A stretch of DNA of 64,000 nt from positions 1 to 64,000 of the forward strand of contig CANLBN010000002.1 in assembly GCA_947488935.1 (NCBI GenBank). The letters run 5' to 3'. The notes beneath the pieces were generated by a model. The model saw nothing but the letters and a program-made list of their open reading frames with translations, had not been told where the DNA came from and ran no database searches. The position numbers were made by a program, and so were the translations under genes. The DNA is from an uncultured Pseudomonadales bacterium (GTDB lineage Bacteria > Pseudomonadota > Gammaproteobacteria > Pseudomonadales > Cellvibrionaceae). Shown here piece by piece: positions 17,163 through 27,079 of this stretch (its first letter is position 1; the number at the start of each line of letters is the position of its first letter).

Positions 17163-17810
17163 ATGAAAGCATTTACAAAAGTCAGCGGTGTTGCTGCACC
17201 AATGGATCGCGCTAACGTCGATACCGATATGATTATCCCTAAACAGTTTTTGAAATCGATCAAGCGTAGTGGTTTTGGCAAAAACTTATTCGACGAGCTG
17301 CGTTACCTTGATGAAGGTATGCCCGACCAATCCTGCGAAGGGCGCCCAGTAAATACTGAATTCCCACTTAATTTAGAGCGCTATCAAGGTGCCTCTATTT
17401 TATTGGCTCGTGAAAATTTTGGTTGTGGCTCAAGCCGTGAGCACGCGCCATGGGCACTAGATGACTATGGCTTTCGGGCAATTTTAGCCCCAAGCTATGC
17501 CGATATTTTTTATAACAATTCCTTTAAAAATGGTTTGTTGCCCGTTATTTTGGACGAAGCCATTATCGACAAGCTGTTTACAGAAATGTATGCAGAGGAA
17601 GGTTACGAATTAACAATTGATCTTGAGCAGCAACAGGTTATCACACCTAGTGGCGAAAGCTTTGCCTTTGAAGTTGATGAGTTTCGTCGCCATTGTCTAC
17701 TTAACGGTCTCGACGATATTGGCTTAACGCTAGAAGATGCAGACTTTATTAAAGCGTACGAGAAAAAACGTAGGGCAGAAGCGCCCTGGTTGTTTGATAC
17801 GATTAAATGA
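17163..17810 (+). CDS. leuD: 3-isopropylmalate dehydratase, small subunit
   Basis: 215 residues, normal for proteobacterial LeuD. The swivel-domain motifs are present: [14 protein letters not shown] near the N-terminus and [14 protein letters not shown]. Its ATG lies one base after the leuC stop. The 106-bp gap to leuB contains a hairpin (AGGTAGTT 17863-17870 with AACTACCT 17885-17892) that ends in TTTT and could weaken read-through. Confidence 0.98.
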   Translation: MKAFTKVSGVAAPMDRANVDTDMIIPKQFLKSIKRSGFGKNLFDELRYLDEGMPDQSCEGRPVNTEFPLNLERYQGASILLARENFGCGSSREHAPWALDDYGFRAILAPSYADIFYNNSFKNGLLPVILDEAIIDKLFTEMYAEEGYELTIDLEQQQVITPSGESFAFEVDEFRRHCLLNGLDDIGLTLEDADFIKAYEKKRRAEAPWLFDTIK

Positions 17811-17916
17811 TGCTATAGATTTCATCTTACTTATTTTTCTTTAGGTTTTAAAAATAACTATCAGGTAGTTTGATTGAAGTATCCAACTACCTTTTGCAAA
17901 AATTATTGAGGTTAGT

Positions 17917-18996
17917 ATGTCTAAAAATTTATTATTATTAGCGGGTGATGGTATTGGCCCAGAGATTGTTGCTGAGGCAAAAAAAGTTATTGATAAACTC
18001 AACCAAAAAATGTCGCTTGGGATTGAATACAGTGAAGGTTTAATTGGGGGTTGCTCGATTGATGCTCATGGCGTTCCGTTAACCGATGAGACAATTGATA
18101 TCGCTAAAAAGAGCGATGCCATTTTGTTAGGTGCTGTGGGTGGGCCTAAATGGGATACGCTTGAGCGCGCTATTCGGCCAGAAAAAGGCCTGCTAAAAAT
18201 TCGTGCAGGGCTAGATTTGTTTTCTAACTTACGTCCAGCGATTCTATATCCACAACTTGCCGATGCATCATCGCTTAAAAAAGAATTAGTAGCCGATTTA
18301 GATTTAATGATTGTGCGCGAGCTAACCGGCGGCATTTATTTTGGTGAGCCGCGTGGTGTGCGCACATTAGAGAATGGTGAGCGCCAAGGTTATAACACCA
18401 TGGTGTACAGCGAGAGTGAGATCGAACGTATCGGCCGCAATGCTTTCGAGATAGCGCAAAAGCGTGATAAGCGTTTATGCTCGGTCGAAAAAGCCAATGT
18501 ACTTGAGGTCTCCGGCCTTTGGCGTGAGGTGATGGAACGTATTGCCAAAGACTACAGCGACGTTGCGCTTGAACATTTGTATGTCGATAACGCTGCTATG
18601 CAATTAGTACGCGCGCCTAAACAATTTGATGTCATGGTTACTAGTAATTTATTTGGTGATATTTTATCGGATTGTGCCGCAATGCTAACGGGCTCTATTG
18701 GTATGTTGCCATCGGCATCACTTAACTCAGAAGGTTTAGGCATGTATGAACCTGTACATGGCTCTGCACCAGATATTGCGGGTAAAGGAATTGCTAATCC
18801 ATTAGCGACGATTCTTTCGGTAGAGATGATGTTACGTTACTCGCTAAATATGAGTGATGCTGCCGATGCGATTTCAAGCGCTGTTGGAAAAGTATTGGAT
18901 AAAGGCCTGCGCACAGCTGATATTTATTCTGATGAGGTATCTATTACTAAAGTCAGCACAACAGAAATGGGCGATGCGGTTGTTGCGGAGCTGTAA
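17917..18996 (+). CDS. leuB: 3-isopropylmalate dehydrogenase
   Basis: 359 residues, the family length. It oxidises and decarboxylates 3-isopropylmalate to 2-ketoisocaproate with NAD. It shows [13 protein letters not shown], the substrate arginine region [16 protein letters not shown], the catalytic Tyr in ELTGGIYFG, the metal Asp residues in [14 protein letters not shown] and the NAD loop [23 protein letters not shown] ribosome site precedes the ATG. It is the third gene of the leuCDB operon. A long loopless palindrome lies 23 bp after the stop. Confidence 0.98.
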   Translation: MSKNLLLLAGDGIGPEIVAEAKKVIDKLNQKMSLGIEYSEGLIGGCSIDAHGVPLTDETIDIAKKSDAILLGAVGGPKWDTLERAIRPEKGLLKIRAGLDLFSNLRPAILYPQLADASSLKKELVADLDLMIVRELTGGIYFGEPRGVRTLENGERQGYNTMVYSESEIERIGRNAFEIAQKRDKRLCSVEKANVLEVSGLWREVMERIAKDYSDVALEHLYVDNAAMQLVRAPKQFDVMVTSNLFGDILSDCAAMLTGSIGMLPSASLNSEGLGMYEPVHGSAPDIAGKGIANPLATILSVEMMLRYSLNMSDAADAISSAVGKVLDKGLRTADIYSDEVSITKVSTTEMGDAVVAEL

Positions 18997-19019
18997 TTGC
19001 TGTTGCAATAAAAGATGCT

Positions 19020-19053
19020 AGATAGAATAAAAGTAATTACTTTTATTCTATCT
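19020..19053. repeat. 34-bp perfect palindrome after leuB
   Basis: AGATAGAATAAAAGTAA is followed directly by its reverse complement, with no spacer. The stem is AT-rich and contains its own T-rich part, so it may act as a leuB terminator. A second, overlapping hairpin TATCTTT-AG-AAAGATA (19050-19065) competes with it. Confidence 0.7.
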
Positions 19054-19149
19054 TTAGAAAGATACTTGAATACTGATGAGCGAGTGAATGCTTTTTATGA
19101 ATAGTGTTTTATAGATATCTTTTATGAATAATTATGATGAATAAGTGTT

Positions 19150-19410
19150 ATGGATAGTTTCGTTGAGGAAATTGCTAAAGGTTTTCTAAGGGGTATCGGG
19201 TATATTCTCCTTGAGATACTTTTTGGTACTGTGTGCTATTGGGTAGGTTGGCCTATCTGTAAGATTGTTACTCTGGGTAAATATCCTTCTTCGAATCAAG
19301 TTGTTTACCTTGACGATAGCCAAAATCGCACTAATGGCTTTTGGTGCAGTGGTGTTGGCTTTCTTGTTATTCTTTTTGCTGCGCTTTATTTTGCTGGGTT
19401 GTTTTCCTAA
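19150..19410 (+). CDS. small membrane protein, unknown function
   Basis: 86 residues. Two hydrophobic helices (about 14-38 and 63-85) flank a short loop carrying CKIVTLGKYPS. Proteins of similar layout (a WxVGWPxCKxxTLGxYP-type motif) occur as conserved hypotheticals in Pseudomonas-like bacteria, as far as I recall. The start ATG has only a weak ribosome site. An overlapping minus-strand frame (19186-19473) is less convincing. Function unknown. Confidence 0.6.
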   Translation: MDSFVEEIAKGFLRGIGYILLEILFGTVCYWVGWPICKIVTLGKYPSSNQVVYLDDSQNRTNGFWCSGVGFLVILFAALYFAGLFS

Positions 19411-19526
19411 ATACTCGTCAATTATCCCCTTGGATTCTGAGTGTTTGGCAGGGCTGATAATACTCAGAATCAAGCTGACATGAAGTAAAGTACTGTCACT
19501 TAAGGCTCGTACTAATAAGATAGGTG

Positions 19527-20432
19527 CTAGGGGTTAAGCTTTTCATATGTTTTATAAATAGATGGCACGCCTTTTGGCTGTCTGCGAAAACGTTTATAGA
19601 GCCATTGGTATTGCTCGGGTGCTTTTCTCACGACTTTTTCAATCGCTTTATTAAGGCCTGTTGCTGCAGCAAGAGAGTCTTTTGAGTCCATACCCTCTAC
19701 ATCATGAAACTCTATTTCAAAGCCCGCACCTTTGGCTTTGCGTGTCGCTGTTACCAGCAAGACTTCGGCTTTGTTGGGGCGTACAAAGGTGTGTGTCATT
19801 TTACCTGTCAGTGCAGGCAAGCCAAAAAAAGGTGCATATACTCCTGCTTTTCTTTCGGGTATGTGGTCGGATAAAACAACTAGCAAGTTACCTTGTTTTA
19901 TATGTTTAAGGGCTTGTCGTACACCCGTCATATCGACGTTAAACATTTTAGTGCCAACGCGTTCGCGGCTATCGGTGATCACTTTTTCAAGGGTTTCTGA
20001 TTTGGCCGCTTTATACATACAGCCCGATGGATAATTCTGTGGCAGGTAATAATTCATCATTTCCCAGTTGCCGTAATGGGGCATAATTATTACAACCCCT
20101 TTCTTTTTATCAAAGGCTTCTTGTAGTTTTTCTGGGTTTTTAATAGTGGTTTTTTTCATGGCGCGTTCAGGTTTACTAAACCACGCAAAGGGTGTTTCAC
20201 AAACCCATTTACCCGTTTCCTCTGCATTTTTCCACAGTAGTTGTGCTTGTTCATCCTCACTCATTTCGGGAAAACAATGCTTAATATTGCACTCAGCTAC
20301 AAAGCGTCTTTTTCTATGAATAACAAAATAGAGCCTACCACAAACACTCCCGATAGCTTGAAGCCAAGATAGAGGTATTAGACTGGCTGCGGACATAAGG
20401 CCAATGATAATTGAGGACTTGAGTTTTTTCAT
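19527..20432 (-). CDS. LpxL/HtrB-type lipid acyltransferase
   Basis: 301 residues. An N-terminal hydrophobic segment (about 8-30) anchors the protein in the inner membrane. The acyltransferase signature is present as MPHYGNWEMMNYYL (the H-x4-E catalytic pair) and the later block LLVVLSDHIPERKAGVYAPFF fits the lysophospholipid acyltransferase fold of the LpxL/LpxM family, which adds a secondary acyl chain to lipid A. Which acyl chain or position it serves cannot be read from sequence. It is alone on the minus strand between leuB and asd. Confidence 0.85.
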   Translation of the reverse strand: MKKLKSSIIIGLMSAASLIPLSWLQAIGSVCGRLYFVIHRKRRFVAECNIKHCFPEMSEDEQAQLLWKNAEETGKWVCETPFAWFSKPERAMKKTTIKNPEKLQEAFDKKKGVVIIMPHYGNWEMMNYYLPQNYPSGCMYKAAKSETLEKVITDSRERVGTKMFNVDMTGVRQALKHIKQGNLLVVLSDHIPERKAGVYAPFFGLPALTGKMTHTFVRPNKAEVLLVTATRKAKGAGFEIEFHDVEGMDSKDSLAAATGLNKAIEKVVRKAPEQYQWLYKRFRRQPKGVPSIYKTYEKLNP

Positions 20433-20636
20433 TAATGGATACGATTACGGTTATAGGGAAGTCAATGTGTGTGTTTGATACTTAAGTGATCGGCGGTTCA
20501 AATGGTTGAATATTGTTAATTCTACCACAAGCGATTATCGAATAATAAAGCAGAGTTGGTTTTTTATCCGTGGGTTCTGCGGTAAACTGCACGCTTTACG
20601 CAGATGCACTTTACATAAGAGGTTTGAAAGAGTTCC

Positions 20637-21776
20637 ATGAAAGTAGGTTTTGTCGGTTGGCGAGGTATGGTGGGTTCGGTCTTGATGGGTCGAATGATAG
20701 AAGAGAATGATTTTTCAGCCTTTAACCCTATTTTTTTTACGACATCCAATGTTGGTGGGCAGGGGCCTGCTATAGGCAAAGATATTGAGCCCTTAAAAGA
20801 TGCAAAGGATCTTACCGAGTTGTCGAAAATGGATGTCATTATCACCTGTCAAGGTGGCGATTATACAAAAGAGGTATTCAAGCCCTTACGCGATTCGGGT
20901 TGGGATGGCTTTTGGATTGATGCTGCCTCTGCGCTACGTATGGAAACCGATGCGGTTATCGTGCTTGATCCAGTTAACTCTTCGGTTATTGATACGGCGC
21001 TTAACAATGGTGTTAAGGATTTTATTGGCGGTAACTGCACCGTAAGCTTAATGTTGATGGCTATTGGCGGCTTAATTAATGCAGGCCATGTTGAGTGGAT
21101 CTCTGCAATGACTTATCAGGCAGCTAGTGGTGGCGGTGCACGCCATATGCGTGAGCTATTAAACCAAATGGGTGAGTTACGCGATACCGTTGCCGATGAA
21201 CTTGCCGATCCAGCCTCTGCTATTTTAGATATCGATAAAAAAGTTGCCGCTAAATTACGCGATGGTAGCTTGCCGCAGGATAATTTTGGTGTGCCGCTAG
21301 CAGGTAGTGTTTTACCTTATATCGATAGCGAGTTAGAGTCGGGTCAAAGTCGTGAAGAGTGGAAAGCCGATGCGGAGACTAACAAAATAATCTCTGGAGC
21401 TTCCTATGAGAATGATATGACGACATTGACACCTCATATTCCCGTTGATGGAATTTGTGTGCGTGTTGGTGCGATGCGCTGTCATAGTCAGGCGCTCACT
21501 ATTAAGCTGAAAAAGGACTTACCTATTGACGAGATTGAACGCTTGATCGCCAGTGCTAACGACTGGGTAAAGGTTATTCCCAATCATAAAGAGGCCTCTC
21601 TTAGTGAGTTAACACCAACAGCTGTTACGGGTACTTTGTCTATTCCTGTGGGGCGTTTACGCAAAATGCATATGGGCCCAGAATACCTGAGTGCGTTTAC
21701 TGTAGGGGATCAACTTCTATGGGGTGCTGCCGAGCCATTGCGTCGCATGCTTCAAATACTGCTAAATCGCAAATAG
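20637..21776 (+). CDS. asd: aspartate-semialdehyde dehydrogenase
   Basis: 379 residues, slightly longer than the E. coli enzyme (367). It reduces aspartyl phosphate to aspartate semialdehyde for lysine, threonine, methionine and diaminopimelate. The N-terminal NADP loop is [15 protein letters not shown]; the catalytic Cys is residue 134 in [10 protein letters not shown]; the active-site His lies in [18 protein letters not shown]. It is the proteobacterial Asd type and is followed by the Usg-like paralogue, as in Pseudomonas. Confidence 0.97.
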   Translation: MKVGFVGWRGMVGSVLMGRMIEENDFSAFNPIFFTTSNVGGQGPAIGKDIEPLKDAKDLTELSKMDVIITCQGGDYTKEVFKPLRDSGWDGFWIDAASALRMETDAVIVLDPVNSSVIDTALNNGVKDFIGGNCTVSLMLMAIGGLINAGHVEWISAMTYQAASGGGARHMRELLNQMGELRDTVADELADPASAILDIDKKVAAKLRDGSLPQDNFGVPLAGSVLPYIDSELESGQSREEWKADAETNKIISGASYENDMTTLTPHIPVDGICVRVGAMRCHSQALTIKLKKDLPIDEIERLIASANDWVKVIPNHKEASLSELTPTAVTGTLSIPVGRLRKMHMGPEYLSAFTVGDQLLWGAAEPLRRMLQILLNRK

Positions 21777-21794
21777 CAGCTAAACTCTTAATTA

Positions 21795-21831
21795 GGCATA
21801 CAAATAAATCTTTATGCGTTATTTGTATGCC
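21795..21831 (+). terminator. hairpin after asd
   Basis: A perfect 13-bp stem GGCATACAAATAA / TTATTTGTATGCC with an 11-base loop lies 18 bp after the asd stop. No good T-tract follows, so termination may be inefficient or factor-assisted. The rest of the 275-bp gap to the next gene shows nothing clear. Confidence 0.55.
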
Positions 21832-22051
21832 CATCCTTAAAAATCCAGCTTTTACGTAAAACCTTTAATTTTTATGGGTTTATACCGCTCTTACAGCGGC
21901 AGATTGCTATTTGTTGTGCCCATATTTAAGGTACTTTTAACGTAAGGTGCTGTCCAAAAGTACCTTTGGTAAGGTATTGCCATGTGCGGTGAGTAACTTC
22001 GCATAGCTATAATGGTTTAATTAATAAACGTCTTTGGAATTAGGTATATAT

Positions 22052-23059
22052 ATGACTACTAAGATAGATATCGCGATTGTTGGAGCAACGGGCTCCATTG
22101 GTGAGGCGATTGTGGAGTTGTTGGCTAAGCGATCGTTCCCGGTTAATAATTTATATTTATTGGCTAGTGAGCGAACAGCGGGTACTAGTTTGATGTTTGA
22201 TGGTAAGGCCGTGATGGTAACCGAGCTTAAAAAATTCGATTTTAGCAAAGTGCAGCTCGCTATTTTTGTAGCAAACGATGCTGTATCAAGCGAGGTTTTG
22301 CCCCAGGCGCAAGCGCAAGGCTGCTTAACCATTGATAATAGCCAGGTTTTTGCTGAGTCTGCCCCTTTGGTGGTACCGCAGGTTAACGGGCAATTACTTA
22401 AAGCGCGTCCCGAAATTGTTGTTAACCCGGACAGTAATGTGATCCCATTAGCGACAGTACTCAAATTGTTGGATGACCGTATGGGGGTGGAGCATGTCAA
22501 TGTAACGGCTATACAGTCAGTTTCTGGCCACGGCAAAAAAGCAATTAGTGAGCTTGCAGCACAGACGGCAAGTTTGCTAAATGGCCGTGGGGCTGAGCAC
22601 AATATTTACCCACAACAAATTGCCTTTAATGTGTTGCCCTATGTAGGCGAGATCCGCGGAGACGGCCATACTGACGTTGAAAAGCGACTAGTCACCCAAA
22701 CTCGTCGTGTGATGGGCAATGAAAGTTTGCCAATTAACGCATCTTGCATACAAGTGCCTGTTTTTTATGCCGACAGTATGATGGTCAGTATTGACACACG
22801 TACAGCTGTTAGCCTTAAGGATATTAAAGAAACTCTTGAAGATAGTAGCGAAATAAAAGTGTTGGATGATGATGGCGGTAAGCATTCGGCAACACCAGTG
22901 ACTCATGCGACGGGTAAAGAAAATATCTTTGTTAGCCGTATTCGCCATGATATGAGTAGTGATAAAGGTATTAATTTGTGGATCACAACCGATAATATAC
23001 GCAAAAGTGCAGCATTTAATACATTGCTAATTGCCGAGTCATTAATCCAAGCCCAATAA
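22052..23059 (+). CDS. usg: Usg-like aspartate-semialdehyde dehydrogenase paralogue without catalytic Cys
   Basis: 335 residues from the ATG at 22052, chosen because an AGG ribosome site sits 7 bases upstream; a longer TTG-initiated frame (22034) lacks this. The N-terminal Rossmann motif IAIVGATGSIGEAIVELL is intact, and the fold continues as in Asd. At the position of the active-site Cys (NPGC in true Asd) it has NPDS, so dehydrogenase activity is not expected. This matches Usg-1 proteins, whose gene lies near asd, fimV and truA in Pseudomonas relatives. Role unknown. Confidence 0.85.
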   Translation: MTTKIDIAIVGATGSIGEAIVELLAKRSFPVNNLYLLASERTAGTSLMFDGKAVMVTELKKFDFSKVQLAIFVANDAVSSEVLPQAQAQGCLTIDNSQVFAESAPLVVPQVNGQLLKARPEIVVNPDSNVIPLATVLKLLDDRMGVEHVNVTAIQSVSGHGKKAISELAAQTASLLNGRGAEHNIYPQQIAFNVLPYVGEIRGDGHTDVEKRLVTQTRRVMGNESLPINASCIQVPVFYADSMMVSIDTRTAVSLKDIKETLEDSSEIKVLDDDGGKHSATPVTHATGKENIFVSRIRHDMSSDKGINLWITTDNIRKSAAFNTLLIAESLIQAQ

Positions 23060-23552
23060 TTGTTGTTGTAGCCATATCATTATCTCGAAGTGTGAATTAC
23101 GTCTAGTTTTTCGTTGTTCGCACTTTTTTACCCTTCGTTGTCTCTAATTTCTCTCTACAATGTAGTAGTTAAGTGTCGTTGTTTAGATCTTACTAATTTT
23201 GTGTGGCGGATTATTTTTTAAAACTAGTCATAACGCTATCTCAATATTTAAGTAAAGCTGCACCTGCCATTGATAGTTTATTGGCTGAAATGTTAAAAAA
23301 CTTGACTAAAGAGTGGGAATTTAACCAATAAAGAGCCTTTTTTAAGGTAATTATCAGGTCTCGGTAGTTGATAAAAATCTATTTATAATGAATACTTAGA
23401 GTAACTTGTGAAAGTTTATTCGAGGTTTATGCTAAATCTTGCGGATAATCCATAATAAAAATAAGCATTCACGATGTTAATGTATTTTTAATTGAGTTAA
23501 AAATGACCACTCAACTGACTCGATGCGATAAAAAGATAAACAGGGTAACCCT
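23060..23552. other. 493-bp gap between usg and fimV
   Basis: The gap is AT-rich and contains one short open frame (23203-23331, listed separately) and the fimV promoter region. I find no RNA gene and no strong terminator after usg. Confidence 0.5.
23203..23331 (+). CDS. possible short ORF, 42 codons
   Basis: A GTG-initiated frame of 42 codons starts VADYFLKLVITLSQYLSK and ends KEWEFNQ, within the otherwise empty gap before fimV. The residues form a plausible amphipathic helix. There is no good ribosome site (the upstream bases are TTTT). It may be spurious or a remnant of a longer gene. Confidence 0.25.
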   Translation: MADYFLKLVITLSQYLSKAAPAIDSLLAEMLKNLTKEWEFNQ

Positions 23553-26500
23553 ATGCAGCTTCGCACTATAGCTTTAGTTTTAAGTATTGTTGGACTATTT
23601 TATTCTGGATTTGTATCCGCCTTAGGGCTGGGTGAAATCACTTTAAAGTCCCAATTTAATCAGCCACTAAACGCTGAAATACGGCTACTTAAAGTACGTG
23701 ATTTATCCAAAGACGAAATTTTTTCCGCGCTTGCCTCGCGCGACGATTTCAAGCGTGCTGGTGTTGATCGATTATTTTTACTATCGAGTCTTAAATTTGA
23801 AGTAGTGCTCGATAACCCTGCTAAGCCTTTTATTCGTGTTACCTCTAGCAAGCCTATAGTCGAACCTTATCTCAACTTTTTAGTAGAGGTACAGTGGCCT
23901 AGTGGGCGTTTATTACGTGAATATACGCTATTACTTGATTTGCCTGTTTTTAACGATAGCGGCGCAAATGCACCTGTTGCAGCACCTAGTAGTAGTGTTG
24001 CTGCGCCTACACCGGCAGCTCCTCGTCCACAGGTTCGCGAACCACAACCACAGGTAGTGCCTCCACCCACTAAGCCATCTCGAACAGCTGCGCCTACAAG
24101 AGCTGCCGACAATAATGTCGTCCGCCAAACTTCACCGCGTACGGATAGCTATAAAGTTAAATCCGGTGATACTTTATGGGAAATCGCAGAGTCAACACTA
24201 GCTGATTCACCCGCGTCAATTAATCAAAGAATGATTGCTATACAGCAAGCAAACCCCGAGGCTTTTGCTAATGGCAATATAAACCACCTACGCAATGGTC
24301 GTGTTTTACGTATTCCATCGGCACAAGAAGTCGCTGATATCAGTAGTCAACAGGCTTCTAATGCTGTTCGTGAACAAAATAAGACATGGTCGGCTAAGGC
24401 AAAACCTGCCCAAAAAGCCGTATTAACCTCTGCCGCCCCATCCACTCAATCAACGTCTTCTACCGGGCAGCCCGAAGGTCGCTTAACACTTGGGTCTGCT
24501 GATTCTGCTCAATCGAGTAAGGGTAGTGGTACGAGTGGGTCGGGTGAGTCTTTGCAAAATGAATTAGCTATTGCTAAAGATGAGCTAGCGCGTGCTACAC
24601 GCCAAAACGATGAACTAAGATCACGTATTACCGAATTAGAATCACAAATAGAAACAATGGATAACCTTGTTTCTGTAACTAGTGATCAGCTTAAAGCACT
24701 GCAAGCTGCCGCTGAAAATGGAGAAGGCATCCCGACTGATAGCACTCCTGTAGATAATACTCCTATAGATGGGTCTGGTGATGATGCCAGCGTAGACGAG
24801 GCTAATACAAGCAGCGAGTCAATTATTGATGCGACTGCAGGTACTGACGAGCAAGCTGGAAGTGACGATGCCATTGACCAGCCGGTAGCCGCAGCAACTG
24901 ATCCAGAACCAGCAGTCGAAGCACCGGCTCCTGTAGAAGCAAACCCCTTCCAAGCACCTGAACCTACAGTCGTTGCATCACCGGCTAAACCATCTCTCGT
25001 TGAAACAGTGATTGCGTTCTTGAAAGAGAATATGCTGATTGTTGGCGGGGCTGTGCTGGGCTTCTTGGCTCTATTACTTGTTTTGTTACGACTAAGAAAT
25101 AAACCTGAAGACGATATTGATGACTTTGATCTAGATGACGAAGACGATAATTTATTTAACCTAGATGATGATAATCTAGAAGCGTTAGATGAATTAGATG
25201 ATGATATCGAAGAGCAAAATGACCTCTCTATAGATGAAGATCTCGACGACACCGTTCAGGCACAAACGGAAGATGTTGTTGCCGAGGCCGACATTTATGT
25301 GAGCCTTGGGCAAGAAGATAAAGCGATTGAGCTGCTGCAAAAAGAAATACAGCAAAATCCTGATAATGCCGACGCTCGTCTTGGTTTGCTAAAAATTTAT
25401 GCAAAATCCCAAAATTCGGCGGGTTTTGATGAGCAATATGCTCAATTGTTGCCATTGGGTAATGTATATGCCAATGATCAAGCCATGGCATTGCGTAAAG
25501 AAATAGAAAATGCTGAGCCTTTTGATACGGATCAGTACTCTCTTAAAGATGATGATGGTCTGGATTTTTTACAAGAAGCCGAAGAAAGTGATTTAGATAT
25601 CGATTTGGACCTAGATCTAGATACACCAGAAGAATCAGCAGATGATGGGAGCATGGCATTTACCGAGACAGACTCTGATATTAATTTAGATGATATCTCG
25701 TTGGATTTAGGTGATCTTGGTGATGATACTTTAGAACTTGATGATGAGGATTCATCTTCAGAGGATTTAGATACAGATTTTTCTCTCGACCTTGACGATA
25801 GTAAGTCTGATACAAGAGATGAAGCATTAGCGGCCTCAGCAGAAGTAGATGATAGTGACCATTTAGAAGACATAGAATTTTCTCTTGATCTTGATGAGGA
25901 GAGTGATTTTAACGCTGACGACTTATCATTAGATCTTGATAATGAGCTAGATGATTTGCCAACTCAGGATACTGTCGAAAAAAATGATGATGAAGCCCTA
26001 GAAGAAATTGAATTCGATTTAGATCTCGATATGGACGATGAACTCAGTGAGTCTGTCGATGATCTCGAAGATAGCTTGCCATTAGATGATGAAGAATTAG
26101 TCGTTGCTGAAAACGATTTGAGTGATATCAGCACGGATGAAGGCTTAGAGAACGATTTTAGTGTTGAGCTTGATGGCGATTTAAATGATATCGACCTCGA
26201 TAATGATGAATTAGATCTGTCGATGTCCCTCGACGAGGAAGTGGCTGGTGAATCTATAGATATGGATTTAGATACAGACTTATCGCTCGATGATATTGAT
26301 GGTGATACCGAAACATCCGAGGATAGTCTAGATTGGGATGCCGATTTGTCGCTTGATGGTATGGGTAGTGATACTGAGACGTCTGATGGCGATTTGGATC
26401 TAGACACAGATTTATCACTTGATGATACTGAAATCGAAGAGGCTGACGATAGCTTCGATTTAGATAGCCCTCCACCGATGGATATCGATATGGCTAGTCT

Positions 26501-26984
26501 AGATCAAGAAATTGATGCAATGACAGCCGATATGGATGATACCGTTTCAGACAATGATGTTGCGTCAGATGCAGATGCTGCAGACTCGCTGGGAGCCCCT
26601 GAGGCAGCAGTTGAACCTACAGAATCTCTGGATACTTTTGATTTAGATGACGGGAATCTTGATGAAGATAAGACTCTAAATGTTGAAGAAGAGCAGCTAG
26701 ATCTAGATGATGAGCTTGAGCTTGAAACAGAAGAAGTTGTAGAATCGCCGGCGCAGCCTTCTAGTTTGGATATCAACGATGCTAGAGAAGATACCACCAT
26801 TTCTCAAGATGACGATCTGGACTTTTTAGAAGAGTCCGATGAAGTATCTACCAAATTAGATTTGGCAAAGGCTTATATGGATATGGGTGATCGTGAAGGT
26901 GCCGAAGATATCCTAAATGAAGTTATGGAAGAAGGTAGCGAACAGCAAAAAGCTGACGCAAAAGCGTTAATGGAACAGCTCTAA
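23553..26984 (+). CDS. fimV: FimV/HubP-type polar organiser protein
   Basis: 1143 residues. A signal peptide (to about 24) is followed by the N-terminal FimV domain (GEITLKSQFNQPLNAEIRLL), a proline-rich stretch, a LysM peptidoglycan-binding module (about 197-255, SYKVKSGDTLWEIAE), a coiled coil (about 333-376), one transmembrane helix (about 490-508) and a long, extremely acidic cytoplasmic region. A conserved C-terminal FimV domain ends it (LDLAKAYMDMGDREGAEDIL). FimV/HubP proteins gather type IV pilus, chemotaxis or chromosome-partition factors at the pole. The acidic region contains a recent 22-residue tandem repeat. The position between usg and truA is the same as in Pseudomonas. Confidence 0.95.
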   Translation: MQLRTIALVLSIVGLFYSGFVSALGLGEITLKSQFNQPLNAEIRLLKVRDLSKDEIFSALASRDDFKRAGVDRLFLLSSLKFEVVLDNPAKPFIRVTSSKPIVEPYLNFLVEVQWPSGRLLREYTLLLDLPVFNDSGANAPVAAPSSSVAAPTPAAPRPQVREPQPQVVPPPTKPSRTAAPTRAADNNVVRQTSPRTDSYKVKSGDTLWEIAESTLADSPASINQRMIAIQQANPEAFANGNINHLRNGRVLRIPSAQEVADISSQQASNAVREQNKTWSAKAKPAQKAVLTSAAPSTQSTSSTGQPEGRLTLGSADSAQSSKGSGTSGSGESLQNELAIAKDELARATRQNDELRSRITELESQIETMDNLVSVTSDQLKALQAAAENGEGIPTDSTPVDNTPIDGSGDDASVDEANTSSESIIDATAGTDEQAGSDDAIDQPVAAATDPEPAVEAPAPVEANPFQAPEPTVVASPAKPSLVETVIAFLKENMLIVGGAVLGFLALLLVLLRLRNKPEDDIDDFDLDDEDDNLFNLDDDNLEALDELDDDIEEQNDLSIDEDLDDTVQAQTEDVVAEADIYVSLGQEDKAIELLQKEIQQNPDNADARLGLLKIYAKSQNSAGFDEQYAQLLPLGNVYANDQAMALRKEIENAEPFDTDQYSLKDDDGLDFLQEAEESDLDIDLDLDLDTPEESADDGSMAFTETDSDINLDDISLDLGDLGDDTLELDDEDSSSEDLDTDFSLDLDDSKSDTRDEALAASAEVDDSDHLEDIEFSLDLDEESDFNADDLSLDLDNELDDLPTQDTVEKNDDEALEEIEFDLDLDMDDELSESVDDLEDSLPLDDEELVVAENDLSDISTDEGLENDFSVELDGDLNDIDLDNDELDLSMSLDEEVAGESIDMDLDTDLSLDDIDGDTETSEDSLDWDADLSLDGMGSDTETSDGDLDLDTDLSLDDTEIEEADDSFDLDSPPPMDIDMASLDQEIDAMTADMDDTVSDNDVASDADAADSLGAPEAAVEPTESLDTFDLDDGNLDEDKTLNVEEEQLDLDDELELETEEVVESPAQPSSLDINDAREDTTISQDDDLDFLEESDEVSTKLDLAKAYMDMGDREGAEDILNEVMEEGSEQQKADAKALMEQL
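26262..26459 (+). repeat. three tandem 66-bp repeats in the acidic region of fimV
   Basis: The segment DLSLD recurs at 26277, 26343 and 26409, spaced exactly 66 bp (22 residues). The units share DTDLSLDxxxxDTETS, and the third is diverged at its end. They encode Asp/Ser-rich copies in the cytoplasmic part of FimV. Confidence 0.75.
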
Positions 26985-27015
26985 GCGACTTTATATAACC
27001 CTATATCTGATTGAT

Positions 27016-27043
27016 AAAACGACCGCTTTGCGGTCGTTTTTAT
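27016..27043 (+). terminator. intrinsic terminator after fimV
   Basis: A perfect 11-bp stem AAAACGACCGC / GCGGTCGTTTT with a TTT loop and a following T-rich tract, 32 bp after the fimV stop and 37 bp before truA. It separates fimV from truA. Confidence 0.92.
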
Positions 27044-27079
27044 TTGTTAACTGTGACAGAGAGATTTATTTAAAAGACG

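Noticed and set aside
19186..19473. Minus-strand frame overlapping the small membrane protein after leuB
   Set aside because: The plus-strand frame has a coherent two-helix layout and a conserved-looking motif; the minus frame is Lys/Asn/Ile-rich without pattern.
25532..26407. Ser-rich minus-strand frames opposite fimV
   Set aside because: Asp/Glu codons of the acidic FimV region read as Ser-rich codons on the other strand; a composition artefact.
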